Assembly: GCA_002732995.1 (NCBI GenBank)
Contig: NVTS01000014.1
Span: forward strand, 12,298 to 24,358
Length of the DNA: 12,061 bases
Direction of reading: 5' to 3'
Origin: Marinosulfonomonas sp.
GTDB taxonomy: Bacteria > Pseudomonadota > Alphaproteobacteria > Rhodobacterales > Rhodobacteraceae
The position numbers and the translations under genes were made by a program. The notes beneath the pieces were generated by a model, which worked only from the letters and a program-made list of their open reading frames with translations, was not told the DNA's origin and made no database searches. Positions 1 through 7,417 of the stretch are shown one piece after another (position 1 is the first letter of the stretch; every line of letters starts with the position of its first letter).

Positions 1-490
1 TTTCCAGCCCCGAAACAGGTGCAGGGTCCGGACGGGCATTGCCACGCGTTTGTGCAATCAGCGCCTCAGATGTGTTGAAAATAAACACCTCGACACCTTT
101 GGGCAGGTCAAGGTTTTGCAGCGTATCCGAAACCCCGCCATCCACCGACAAATCCGCAGCACCACTCGCAAGTATCTGCGCCTCGAATACATCTGCGATC
201 AGTTCGGCCTCGACAACCAGTCCGCGTTCTCGCTGGAACACCAGACTGTCACGAAACGGGTTTTGATACAGAACGCCTGCCACCAGAATGACAAGGCCCA
301 ACAAATTAAAGGTTATGATTTTACGGGCAAGCGGCGAACGGTTAAGGGATACAAACCCGCGGCGGCGGCTGCGCGCTTTTCGCGCCGCCTCCTGCACGTG
401 ATCTGGTCCATCCCAATCTTCGCCCAGCACAATCTCGGCGCTTTTTGCCGGCTTTGCGTTTTGCACGTCTATCCCCGCTTCGCGTGTCAT
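1..490 (-). CDS. chvG: ChvG-type sensor histidine kinase, N-terminal part (runs off window)
   Basis: This is the amino-terminal 163 residues of the membrane sensor kinase that pairs with ChvI; the open frame continues past base 1. About 56 charged cytosolic residues come first, then a transmembrane helix (about 57-76, within [19 protein letters not shown]). The periplasmic start [14 protein letters not shown] is characteristic of ChvG/ExoS/BvrS proteins of alphaproteobacteria. The HAMP, dimerisation and ATPase domains lie outside the window. The start is ATG at 490-488, overlapping the chvI stop as ATGA, so the two genes are translationally coupled with the regulator first. In rhizobia and Agrobacterium this family senses acid pH and envelope stress and is held in check by periplasmic ExoR; whether that applies here cannot be seen. 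The family call is based on the N-terminal segment alone. Confidence 0.88.
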   Translation of the reverse strand, partial: MTREAGIDVQNAKPAKSAEIVLGEDWDGPDHVQEAARKARSRRRGFVSLNRSPLARKIITFNLLGLVILVAGVLYQNPFRDSLVFQRERGLVVEAELIADVFEAQILASGAADLSVDGGVSDTLQNLDLPKGVEVFIFNTSEALIAQTRGNARPDPAPVSGLE

Positions 491-1188
491 TCTTCGTTGT
501 ATCTATACCCGATACCATACAGGGTCTCAATTGCTGAAAACTTGTCATCAGCGGTACGCATCTTTTTGCGCAGACGCTTGATGTGGCTGTCGATGGTGCG
601 ATCATCCACATAAACCTGATCGTCATAAGCCACATCCATCAACTGATCGCGGCTTTTTACAAATCCGGGGCGTTGGGCCAAGGCTTGCAACAGCAAGAAT
701 TCGGTCACCGTCAATGACACCTCATTGCCCTTCCAACTCACCGAATGGCGCAGCGGGTCCATCCGCAAATCACCGCGCTCAATCACTTTGGTTTCTTCGG
801 TATCCCCGACTTCGCCTGTTGCAATCGCTTCCTGACGTCGCAAAAGCGCACGAATGCGTTCAACCAGCAGGCGTTGTGAAAACGGCTTTTTTACATAATC
901 GTCGGCCCCCATACGCAGGCCCAGAACCTCGTCAATTTCGTCGTCTTTGGACGTGAGGAAAATGATCGGCATCTGGGATTTCTGGCGCAGCTTCTGCAAC
1001 AGCTCCATCCCGTCCATACGCGGCATTTTAATGTCCAGCACGGCCATATCGGGCAGGCTTTTGCTAAACCCGTCCAATGCTGCTTGGCCATCATTGTAAG
1101 TTATGACATCAAAGCCTTCTGCCTCAAGTGTCATTGCAACGGACGTCAGGATGTTCCTGTCGTCGTCCACCAGTGCGATTTTCGACAT
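487..1188 (-). CDS. chvI: ChvI-type response regulator, OmpR/PhoB family
   Basis: A 233-residue DNA-binding response regulator, a normal length for the family. The receiver domain (about 4-115) shows the acidic pocket in VDDDRN, the phospho-acceptor Asp52 in [11 protein letters not shown], Thr79 and the conserved Lys101 of KKPF. A winged-helix DNA-binding domain follows (about 135-230), with the recognition region near [15 protein letters not shown]. The start is ATG at 1188-1186, with an AAGGA ribosome site (1200-1196) separated from it by a run of seven C. The stop overlaps the start of the ChvG gene by 4 nt. Its divergent neighbour is pckA, and in Agrobacterium ChvGI is known to affect pckA expression, so the shared control region is a plausible direct target. 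That link is inferred here. Confidence 0.93.
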   Translation of the reverse strand: MSKIALVDDDRNILTSVAMTLEAEGFDVITYNDGQAALDGFSKSLPDMAVLDIKMPRMDGMELLQKLRQKSQMPIIFLTSKDDEIDEVLGLRMGADDYVKKPFSQRLLVERIRALLRRQEAIATGEVGDTEETKVIERGDLRMDPLRHSVSWKGNEVSLTVTEFLLLQALAQRPGFVKSRDQLMDVAYDDQVYVDDRTIDSHIKRLRKKMRTADDKFSAIETLYGIGYRYNEE

Positions 1189-1532
1189 GGGGGGGTCCTT
1201 ATACTGCTCGGTTTCTATTCTTTTTTCTTATAATCCCGTGTCTGCCCTTTCAAATCAACACCTAACTGCGAATCACTTGGCTTGCCCGCCTACATTCCAG
1301 TCGAAAATAGGTAACCAATGGCTAATATGTCTCACAAATGACTCATTCTTTGCCAAACTAATTGCTTTTGGTTGCGCTAACTGTGCCAAACCGCCCTGTT
1401 TTTCCAATTCCACCTCATGTTATCACCCCTTTGTTGGCATCTCGCTGATCGGCGTACAGTCGGGTTTCTGCCGGGTTTTACGTCGAAAACCACATCGCAA
1501 TGACCGCCAATGGTGGCAACAGGAGCTTGCAA
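1189..1532. promoter_or_regulatory. divergent chvI/pckA control region
   Basis: About 340 bases without a credible gene separate the divergent chvI and pckA starts. The stretch is clearly more AT-rich than the flanking genes. It contains the chvI ribosome site and candidate promoter at the left end. TGCCAAAC occurs twice in the same orientation (1351-1358 and 1384-1391), 33 bp apart or about three helical turns, and CCAAA (1353-1357) faces TTTGG (1367-1371). The pckA ribosome site AGGAG is at 1521-1525. No regulator can be assigned from the sequence alone. Confidence 0.55.
1229..1258 (-). promoter_or_regulatory. possible sigma-70-like promoter of chvI
   Basis: Read on the minus strand, TTGATT (1258-1253) and ATTATA (1234-1229) are separated by 18 nt and lie about 40 nt upstream of the chvI start. 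The overlapping TATAAG at 1232-1227 is an alternative -10. This is a pattern match only, in an AT-rich leader. Confidence 0.3.
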
Positions 1533-3131
1533 ATGATGACAGGACGGGTAAATCCCGCCGCGCGACTGGACGATCAAGGGATCACCGGTCTGCGCAATGT
1601 ATATTACAACCTTCTGGAACCTGATCTGATGGAGCAGGCCGTGATCCGCGCCGAGGGGCGCATTGGCAATGGCGGCACCTTTCTGGTCAGCACCGGCCAA
1701 TACACCGGCCGTTCCCCCAAGGATAAATTCGTGGTGCGCTCCCCGTCAGTCGAGGACAGCATCTGGTGGGAAAATAACCAGCCGATGAGCCCGCAAGCGT
1801 TTGACCAACTGCACGCCGATATGCTGAACCACATGAAGGGGCGCGATTGTTTCGTGCAGGACCTGATTGGCGGCGCCGATGCCGGCAACCATCTGGATGT
1901 GCGGGTGATCACCGAATTTGCATGGCACAGCCTGTTCGCCCGCACTATGCTGCGCCGCCCTGAGCGCGCCGACCTTGACACATTCAAGGCCGAGTTCACC
2001 GTGATCAACTGCCCCAGTTTCAAGGCTGACCCAGCCCGGCACGGCTGCCGCACCGACACCGTGATCGCGCTGAATTTCGAGCAGAAACTGATCCTGATCG
2101 CCAACACCGAATACGCGGGCGAGATCAAAAAATCGGTGTTCTCCACCCTGAACTACATCCTGCCTGGACGCGGCATCATGGCGATGCACTGCTCGGCCAA
2201 CCACGCCATTGATAACCCCGTCGACACCGCAATTTTCTTTGGCCTGTCCGGCACGGGCAAAACCACCCTGTCCGCCGATCCGTCCCGCACCCTGATTGGG
2301 GATGACGAACACGGCTGGTCCGACAACGGCACTTTCAATTTCGAGGGCGGCTGTTATGCCAAAACCATCAATCTGTCGCAAGAGGCCGAGCCGGAAATCT
2401 ACGCCACCACCACCAAGTTCGCCACCATCATCGAGAACATGGTTTACGACGAGGAAACCCGCGAGCTGGATTTCGAGGATGACCGCCTGACCGCAAATAT
2501 GCGCTGTGCCTACCCGCTGCACTATATCTCGAACGCCTCCGAAACCGCCATCGGCGGGCACCCGAAAAACATCATCATGCTGACCTGTGATGCGTTTGGC
2601 GTGCTGCCCCCGATTGCGCGCCTGACACCGGCCCAAGCGATGTATCACTTCCTGTCCGGCTTCACCTCAAAGGTGGCGGGCACCGAACGCGGCATCACCG
2701 AACCCGAGCCAACCTTCAGCACCTGTTTTGGCGCCCCCTTCATGCCGCGCCGCCCCGAAGTTTACGGCAACCTGCTGCGCGAAAAAATTGCCACGCACGG
2801 GTCAACCTGCTGGCTGGTCAACACCGGCTGGACCGGCGGGGCCTATGGCACCGGCAAACGCATGCCGATCAAGGCAACGCGCGGCTTGCTGACGGCGGCG
2901 CTTGATGGCTCGCTGGCCAGCGGTGAATTCCGCAAAGACCCCAACTTTGGTTTTGACGTGCCCATTTCGGTGCATGACGTGGACAACGCCCTGCTGGACC
3001 CGCGCGGCACATGGTCCGACACCGCAGCCTATGACGCACAAGCGCAAAAACTGGTGCAGATGTTTGCCGACAACTTTGGCCAGTATCAGGCCTACATCGA
3101 CGACGATGTAAAAGCTGTGGCGATTGGGTAA
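1533..3131 (+). CDS. pckA: phosphoenolpyruvate carboxykinase (ATP)
   Basis: Converts oxaloacetate and ATP to phosphoenolpyruvate, ADP and CO2 (EC 4.1.1.49), the entry step of gluconeogenesis from TCA-cycle carbon, in the cytosol. The 532-residue protein has the expected family length. Visible landmarks are GRSPKDK (about 60-65), the metal-site region MHCSAN, the P-loop [11 protein letters not shown] (about 237-247), the second nucleotide motif LIGDDEHGW (254-262) and [15 protein letters not shown] (430-444). The frame is open from an ATG at 1500, but AGGAG at 1521-1525 sits 7 nt before the ATG at 1533 (10 nt before the adjacent ATG at 1536), and the protein family starts near MTGRVNP. I therefore place the start at 1533 or 1536. 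It is monocistronic and divergent from chvI, and is followed by a long hairpin. Confidence 0.97.
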   Translation: MMTGRVNPAARLDDQGITGLRNVYYNLLEPDLMEQAVIRAEGRIGNGGTFLVSTGQYTGRSPKDKFVVRSPSVEDSIWWENNQPMSPQAFDQLHADMLNHMKGRDCFVQDLIGGADAGNHLDVRVITEFAWHSLFARTMLRRPERADLDTFKAEFTVINCPSFKADPARHGCRTDTVIALNFEQKLILIANTEYAGEIKKSVFSTLNYILPGRGIMAMHCSANHAIDNPVDTAIFFGLSGTGKTTLSADPSRTLIGDDEHGWSDNGTFNFEGGCYAKTINLSQEAEPEIYATTTKFATIIENMVYDEETRELDFEDDRLTANMRCAYPLHYISNASETAIGGHPKNIIMLTCDAFGVLPPIARLTPAQAMYHFLSGFTSKVAGTERGITEPEPTFSTCFGAPFMPRRPEVYGNLLREKIATHGSTCWLVNTGWTGGAYGTGKRMPIKATRGLLTAALDGSLASGEFRKDPNFGFDVPISVHDVDNALLDPRGTWSDTAAYDAQAQKLVQMFADNFGQYQAYIDDDVKAVAIG

Positions 3132-3148
3132 ACGCGACACCGGCAAAT

Positions 3149-3192
3149 GCAATCGGGGTGATTAGGGGCTTTGCCCTGATCACCCCGATTGC
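3149..3192 (+). terminator. long hairpin after pckA, without a T tract
   Basis: Perfect 14-bp arms (3149-3162 and 3179-3192) continue inward through one G-T pair and four more base pairs, leaving a 6-nt loop (3168-3173). The stem is strong and begins 17 nt after the pckA stop codon, so it probably marks or protects the transcript end. No T run follows on either strand, so it is not a textbook intrinsic terminator. The right arm overlaps the last codons of the transposase remnant. Confidence 0.6.
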
Positions 3193-3377
3193 GTTCGCCC
3201 GTGCTTCTTCATTGGTCTGGCAAGCAAGCGTTTTGCAGCTGCCGTGTTGCGTCGGCTCTGCAAGGTTTCCGCCACTTTGCGAAGTGCTGAGATTGAACCG
3301 GCAACAAAGCCAAACCGCATGGCGATGATTTCTGGCGGGAAACGGTGCTGTTTGTCGTTGATCAATGGCGTGCTCAT
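3180..3377 (-). pseudogene. IS6-family transposase remnant, frameshifted and internally deleted
   Basis: Reading from ATG at 3377, residues 9-19 (KQHRFPPEIIA) match the usual N-terminal region of IS6/IS26-type transposases. The expected continuation is in the +1 frame at 3321-3286 (HAVWLCCRFNLS); the original frame resumes with LRKVAE from 3284. This implies one base lost near 3321 and one gained near 3285. From about 3263 the reading becomes LQSRRNTAAAKRLL and MKKHG, which resembles the part of the DDE catalytic domain before TDKLRSY, so the region between the helix-turn-helix and the catalytic core is missing. The fragment then ends with a stop at 3180, inside the hairpin arm. It cannot encode an active transposase. 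Family assignment is from remembered motifs, not an alignment. Confidence 0.72.
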
Positions 3378-3393
3378 CTGATGTCCATATTGG

Positions 3394-3431
3394 CAAGTGC
3401 CCAGCCGAGCAACAAGTGCCCAACCGAGCAA
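3394..3431. repeat. 19-bp tandem direct repeat, two copies
   Basis: CAAGTGCCCAGCCGAGCAA (3394-3412) is followed immediately by a second copy (3413-3431) that differs at one base (G at 3404, A at 3423). It lies just upstream of the transposase remnant and may be a small duplication, or damaged end sequence of the lost element. No intact IS6 terminal inverted repeat is recognisable. Confidence 0.8.
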
Positions 3432-3473
3432 CTGGAAACAGTTAACGTGACAGCACCGTCGCGCGCGTGGGGG

Positions 3474-3504
3474 TTGACCTGCCCCTGCGTGGCGTGGCTA
3501 TGGT
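3474..3504 (+). promoter_or_regulatory. possible promoter of mtgA
   Basis: TTGACC (3474-3479) and TATGGT (3499-3504) are separated by 19 nt, longer than ideal. Transcription from it would begin near 3510-3512, practically at the GTG proposed as the mtgA start. This is a weak pattern match, interesting mainly because mtgA has no evident ribosome site. Confidence 0.25.
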
Positions 3505-3509
3505 TTCGT

Positions 3510-4259
3510 GTGGCTAAAACAACGAAAAAGAAACCCGCGGCATCGAGAAAGCCGAAGAAGGTCGTGCCAGAGTTACGCGCATCCATCCGGCCGTTGCGCT
3601 GGGTGATGAAATGGGTGTTTCGGGCGGGTTTGGCCGTGGTAGCATTGGTGCTATTGGCCGTTCTTTTTTATTCCGTCGTGAACCCGCCAACCACGCCTTA
3701 CATCATGTCGGAAGCCCGGCGGCTGGACGGGGTGGACCGTGTGTGGGTCCCGATTGAAGAGGTGTCGCCATTTATGGCGCGCTCCGTCGTTGCGGCGGAA
3801 GATGCGAATTTCTGCAATCACTGGGGTTTTGATATGGCCGCCATTCGTGCCGCCTTAAACGAGGGCAGCGGGCGCGGCGCATCTACGATCAGCCAGCAAG
3901 TGGTCAAGAATGCCTACCTGTGGCAGGGGCGCAGCTGGACCCGCAAGGCGCTAGAGGCGTTGATGACGCCGCTGGTCGAGGCGTTCTGGTCCAAGCGCCG
4001 AATTTTAGAGGTTTATCTGAACGTTGCCGAATTTGATGAAGGGGTGTTTGGCGTCGAGGCGGCGGCGCGGCATTACTTTGGCGTTGGCCCCGAAAACCTG
4101 AGCGCCTTGCAAGCGGCGCGGTTGGCGGCAATCCTGCCTGATCCTAAGGGGCGATCGGCGTCTAAACCGTCAGCGCAGGTGCGCAGGCGGACCAAAGCGA
4201 TCATCAGCGGTGCGGCAACCATCCGCGCGGATGGGCGTGCCGCGTGCTTTGAGCATTGA
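3510..4259 (+). CDS. mtgA: monofunctional biosynthetic peptidoglycan transglycosylase
   Basis: Polymerises lipid II into glycan strands at the periplasmic face of the inner membrane (glycosyltransferase family 51, no transpeptidase domain). From GTG at 3510 the protein has 249 residues: a basic cytosolic tail rich in Lys, one membrane anchor (about 35-57), then the GT51 domain. All five family motifs are visible: EDANFCNHWGFD with catalytic Glu97, GASTISQQVVKN, RKALEA, KRRILEVYLN and GVEAAARHYFG. The frame is open back to 3345, but that extension runs across the IS remnant and tandem repeat and has no family-like content; VAKTTKKKP resembles normal family N-termini. No clear ribosome site precedes 3510, so the start is the uncertain part. 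The gst-like gene follows 53 nt later. Confidence 0.93.
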   Translation: MAKTTKKKPAASRKPKKVVPELRASIRPLRWVMKWVFRAGLAVVALVLLAVLFYSVVNPPTTPYIMSEARRLDGVDRVWVPIEEVSPFMARSVVAAEDANFCNHWGFDMAAIRAALNEGSGRGASTISQQVVKNAYLWQGRSWTRKALEALMTPLVEAFWSKRRILEVYLNVAEFDEGVFGVEAAARHYFGVGPENLSALQAARLAAILPDPKGRSASKPSAQVRRRTKAIISGAATIRADGRAACFEH

Positions 4260-4312
4260 TATTTGCGATCAATCGCGGCTAATAGGGAAAGAAAAAACCG
4301 AGTGGTGTTATT

Positions 4313-4978
4313 ATGAACCGACTTTTCCATATGCCGTTATCCCCTTATTGCCGCAAGGTGCGTCTGTCGCTGGCGGAAAAGAAGATCGAGGTTGAACTGG
4401 TCGAGGAAAAATACTGGGAGCAGGACGCCGATTTTATGCGCCGTAATCCGGCAGGCAAAGTTCCGGTGTTGAAACTGGACGGGATAACGATGGCCGAATC
4501 CGCGCCGATTTGTGAATATCTGGAAGAGGTATATCCGACGCCGTCCCTGATGCCCAAAGACCCTAAAGAACGCCTTGAGGTGCGCCGGCTGGTCGGCTGG
4601 TTTGATGACAAGTTCCATCAGGAGGTGACATCAAAACTGCTGTATGAGCGGGTCAACAAGAAGGTGATGGGGCTGGGGTATCCGGACAGCAAAAACATCA
4701 AGGCGGGGGCGCGCAAGATCAAATTTCATCTGGATTATATGGGCTGGCTGCTGGACCAGCGGCGTTGGCTGGCGGGCAACCAGATGTCATTGGCCGATTT
4801 CGCGGCGGCAGCACATCTATCGTCGCTGGATTACATTTCGGATGTGGACTGGAACCGCAATGAAAACGTCAAGGACTGGTACGCCAAGATCAAGTCGCGC
4901 CCGGCGTTCCGCTCAATTCTGGCGGACCAGGTTTCAGGGTTTCCGCCGCCGGTGCATTACACGGATCTGGATTTTTGA
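4313..4978 (+). CDS. glutathione S-transferase family protein
   Basis: A 221-residue soluble protein with an N-terminal thioredoxin-like domain (about 1-80) and an all-helical C-terminal domain (about 90-205). The first domain has the SPYCRKVRL segment, where Ser or Cys would contact glutathione, the cis-proline element GKVPVL, and [14 protein letters not shown], which carries the conserved Glu-Ser glutathione-binding pair. The C-terminal domain has the usual [10 protein letters not shown] signature. The substrate cannot be deduced; members act as transferases, reductases or stress proteins. It lies 53 nt after mtgA, and its TGA stop overlaps the TTG start of queG (TTGA), so the two are probably co-translated. 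A purine-rich AGGGAAAG upstream is too far to be a good ribosome site. Confidence 0.9.
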   Translation: MNRLFHMPLSPYCRKVRLSLAEKKIEVELVEEKYWEQDADFMRRNPAGKVPVLKLDGITMAESAPICEYLEEVYPTPSLMPKDPKERLEVRRLVGWFDDKFHQEVTSKLLYERVNKKVMGLGYPDSKNIKAGARKIKFHLDYMGWLLDQRRWLAGNQMSLADFAAAAHLSSLDYISDVDWNRNENVKDWYAKIKSRPAFRSILADQVSGFPPPVHYTDLDF

Positions 4979-6012
4979 CGGCTGACCTGAAGGCGCGGCT
5001 GTTTGAATTTGCCCACGCTGAAGGGTTTTCCAACATGGGGGTGTGCCGCACCTCGGATGTGCCGCAAATTGCTGCGCGCCTGAAAACCTATGTTGAAAAA
5101 GGGCACCATGGCCAAATGGGCTGGATGGCCGAGCGGATGAATTGGCGCGGCAGCCCGCAGGATTTATGGCCCGAGGCGAAATCGGTGATCATGCTGGCCG
5201 AACCCTATACGCCCGATCACGATCCGATGGATGTGATTGGTATGCCGGACCGCGGCGCAATTTCGGTTTATGCGCAGAACCGTGACTACCATGACATTGT
5301 CAAAAAGCGGCTGAAACGGGTTGGGCGCTGGTTACTGGAGCAGGCACCCGGCGAGCAGATCAAAGTGTTCGTTGATACCGCCCCCGTGATGGAAAAACCG
5401 TTGGCGCAGGCCGCGGGGCTGGGATGGCAGGGCAAGCATACCAATCTGGTGGGCCGCAATTTGGGCAGCTGGTTTTTTCTGGGCTCGATATTTACCACGA
5501 TTGAATTGCCCACGGACGGGGCCGAGCCGGAAAACTGTGGCAGTTGCACCGCCTGTCTGGATGTGTGCCCGACGGATGCGTTTCCCGCCCCTTACCAGCT
5601 GGATGCGCGGCGCTGCATTTCCTATCTGACGATTGAACATGACGGGCCGGTGGACGAGGAATTTCGACCCCTGCTGGGCAACCGGATTTACGGCTGTGAT
5701 GATTGTCTGGCGGTGTGCCCGTGGAACAAATTTGCCGCCGAAGCCCGTGAGATGCGATACGTTGCGCGGGCCGATCTGGTTGCACCAAAGCTGGCGGAAC
5801 TGGCGGTGCTGGATGATGCTGCGTTCCGCGAGATGTTTTCCGGCAGTCCGGTCAAGCGGATCAAGCGCGGCCGGTTTGTGCGCAATGTGCTGTATGCGAT
5901 TGGCAATTCCGGTGATGCGAGCTTGTGCGCTGTGGCCGCCGGATTGGTGGCGGATGCGGACGCGGTGGTGGCGGATGCGGCGCGCTGGGCGGTCGAAAGA
6001 TTAACGCCGTGA
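4975..6012 (+). CDS. queG: epoxyqueuosine reductase
   Basis: Performs the last step of queuosine synthesis, reducing epoxyqueuosine in the wobble position of GUN-anticodon tRNAs; cobalamin-dependent with two [4Fe-4S] clusters (EC 1.17.99.6). The 345-residue product shows the N-terminal cobalamin-binding domain with Asp134 in [12 protein letters not shown], the residue family work identifies as catalytic. The ferredoxin-like part has Cys188, 191, 194 and 198, then Cys214, Cys241, 244 and 248, enough for both clusters. A C-terminal HEAT-like helical region (about 290-345) fits tRNA binding. The start is TTG at 4975, overlapping the preceding stop; no other start gives the complete N-terminus (next Met is residue 21). 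The stop overlaps the GTG start of the transporter gene as GTGA. Confidence 0.96.
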   Translation: MTADLKARLFEFAHAEGFSNMGVCRTSDVPQIAARLKTYVEKGHHGQMGWMAERMNWRGSPQDLWPEAKSVIMLAEPYTPDHDPMDVIGMPDRGAISVYAQNRDYHDIVKKRLKRVGRWLLEQAPGEQIKVFVDTAPVMEKPLAQAAGLGWQGKHTNLVGRNLGSWFFLGSIFTTIELPTDGAEPENCGSCTACLDVCPTDAFPAPYQLDARRCISYLTIEHDGPVDEEFRPLLGNRIYGCDDCLAVCPWNKFAAEAREMRYVARADLVAPKLAELAVLDDAAFREMFSGSPVKRIKRGRFVRNVLYAIGNSGDASLCAVAAGLVADADAVVADAARWAVERLTP

Positions 6013-6923
6013 AACCATCTCGCGGTATTTTGCTGATAGTGCTGGCGGTCACAGTGTTTTCGGTGATGTCGGGATTCATTAAAGCGGCTGAAAGGGTGCC
6101 CGCAGGGCAAGCGGTGTTTTTTCGGTCTGCCTGCGCCTTGCCGGTGATTTTTATCTGGTTATGGCTGCGCGGAGATTTGACCCACGGGTTGCGCACGCAA
6201 AATTATCGCGGCCATATTTACCGGAGCGTGGCAGGGACGATTGCGATGGGGCTAGGCTTTGCCGGACTGAAATTTTTGCCGCTGCCCGACGTGACGGCAC
6301 TGCGATTTATCACGCCAATTCTGATTGTCATTTTTGCCGCCGTATTGCTGAACGAGCGAATCAGGCTGGTGCGCTTGTCGGCGGTTCTTATGGGGCTGGT
6401 CGGGGTGTTGATCATCCTGTGGCCACGATTGGGTGACGGGTTGGCGGGGGCTGGCAAGCGGGAAATGATCGGGGCGGCAATGGTGCTGGGATCAGCCGCC
6501 TTTGCCGCATTCGCGCAGATTTTCATCAAGCGCATGGCATCGGTTGAACGAACCGCGGCGATTGTATTTTATTTCTCGCTCACGTCACTGACCTTATCGC
6601 TGCTGTCTGTGCCGTTTGGCTGGGTTTGGCCGACGGGCATGGAGTGGGCGTTGTTGGTCGGTGCGGGCGTGGTCGGCGGTTTGGGGCAGATATTACTGAC
6701 CAGCAGTTACAAATATGCCGATGCGTCAGTGCTGGCGCCGTTCACCTATGTTTCAATGATCTGGGCGCTGTTGATCGGCTATTTTGTCTTTGAAGAAGTG
6801 CCAACAGTGATGATGCTGGCGGGTGCCGCGCTGGTTATTTTATCTGGCGTGGTGATTGTGCTGCGCGAACGCCAGCTGGGCAAGGGGCGCGCCGCAATGC
6901 GAAATGTCGCACAGCCAAAGTAA
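6009..6923 (+). CDS. EamA/DMT-superfamily transporter
   Basis: A 304-residue inner-membrane protein made of two tandem EamA repeats, about ten hydrophobic helices in total, of the drug/metabolite transporter superfamily. Recognisable segments include [12 protein letters not shown] in the first repeat, [21 protein letters not shown] at its end, and [20 protein letters not shown] in the second. Substrate and direction cannot be told; relatives export amino acids, nucleosides or other small metabolites. The frame is open back to 5925, but the first 28 codons are glycine/arginine shadow of queG. GTG at 6009, overlapping the queG stop by 4 nt, is followed directly by a lysine and the first membrane helix and is the preferred start. 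It is the last gene of the gst-queG-transporter group. Confidence 0.9.
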   Translation: MKPSRGILLIVLAVTVFSVMSGFIKAAERVPAGQAVFFRSACALPVIFIWLWLRGDLTHGLRTQNYRGHIYRSVAGTIAMGLGFAGLKFLPLPDVTALRFITPILIVIFAAVLLNERIRLVRLSAVLMGLVGVLIILWPRLGDGLAGAGKREMIGAAMVLGSAAFAAFAQIFIKRMASVERTAAIVFYFSLTSLTLSLLSVPFGWVWPTGMEWALLVGAGVVGGLGQILLTSSYKYADASVLAPFTYVSMIWALLIGYFVFEEVPTVMMLAGAALVILSGVVIVLRERQLGKGRAAMRNVAQPK

Positions 6924-6933
6924 CAATGTGGCA

Positions 6934-7371
6934 TCAGCGTCGCGGTTTTGCCGCCATCTGATACATCCGGTAAACTGCGATAGCCCCGTTAATGCTGTCC
7001 GCTGCGCGGCTTACGCGGGTTGGCCCCAATGTATTTCGCCCGACCTGATAGGTGATGGTAACGGCATCATTCGTCGCAACATCCTTGAAAATCACCCGCA
7101 CCACGACACCATGTACCCCAAAGGCCTGACGAATTAAATTTGACAGATCCCGCTTGGTAAAGTTTTTCTCTCGCCCGGTGCTCCAGTGAATAATGGCGAT
7201 GATCTCGTTGGAAATGGCGGTGCCATTATAGATCGCCTCGTCATTCAGGGTGCGGGCAAGCGGGCGAAAGACCGGATTTTTGGTGATCAGATAGGCAATG
7301 ACAGAGGTGGTCGCGGGCAGAGCCACGACAAGGACGATTGCAATCAGGACCGAGCTGTTTTTGATTTTCAT
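6934..7371 (-). CDS. membrane-anchored protein of unknown function
   Basis: I do not recognise this 145-residue protein. It starts MKIKNSS, then has one hydrophobic helix (about 8-29) that could be an uncleaved signal anchor or signal peptide. The remaining 115 or so residues would be periplasmic: a helical part (about 40-85, NEIIAIIHWSTGREKNFTKRD) and a probable beta-rich part (about 88-118, GVVVRVIFKDVATNDAVTIT), ending in a basic tail. It has no cysteine or obvious catalytic motif. Codon use and composition resemble its neighbours. It lies 46 nt after the Dabb gene on the same strand and converges with the transporter gene, leaving 10 nt between the stops. A strong hairpin occupies its presumed ribosome-binding region (GGTGGGGG), so expression could be low or controlled. 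Confidence 0.75.
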   Translation of the reverse strand: MKIKNSSVLIAIVLVVALPATTSVIAYLITKNPVFRPLARTLNDEAIYNGTAISNEIIAIIHWSTGREKNFTKRDLSNLIRQAFGVHGVVVRVIFKDVATNDAVTITYQVGRNTLGPTRVSRAADSINGAIAVYRMYQMAAKPRR

Positions 7372-7375
7372 AATG

Positions 7376-7406
7376 CCCCCACCATATGCGGTGGGGGTTT
7401 TTATTT
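7376..7406 (+). terminator. intrinsic terminator on the plus strand
   Basis: CCCCCACC (7376-7383) and GGTGGGGG (7390-7397) form a perfect 8-bp GC-rich stem around a 6-nt loop, followed by TTTTTATTT (7398-7406). The T tract is on the plus strand only, so it should stop rightward transcription, presumably from the gst-queG-transporter group, whose last gene ends about 450 nt upstream. Read leftward, the same hairpin sits a few nucleotides before the start codon at 7371. Confidence 0.8.
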
Positions 7407-7417
7407 GGTGAACGGCG

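Noticed and set aside
50..613. 187-codon plus-strand frame over the left edge
   Set aside because: It is antisense to chvG and the end of chvI, both of which have convincing protein signatures on the minus strand.
1103..1624. Plus-strand frame crossing the chvI/pckA control region
   Set aside because: It overlaps the chvI start and pckA start in the wrong frame, has no ribosome site, and its low-complexity translation resembles non-coding sequence.
1746..2648. 300-codon open frame on the minus strand inside pckA
   Set aside because: It lies wholly opposite the clearly functional pckA frame, its translation is glycine/valine-rich with no domain, and such long antisense frames are expected in GC-rich codon usage.
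4267..4278. GCGATCAATCGC hairpin between mtgA and the gst gene
   Set aside because: Only 5-bp arms with a 2-nt loop and no T tract; too small to be meaningful.
5925..6008. Upstream extension of the transporter gene
   Set aside because: The 28 extra codons overlap queG and read as Gly/Arg repeats; the GTG at 6009 gives a normal membrane-protein start.
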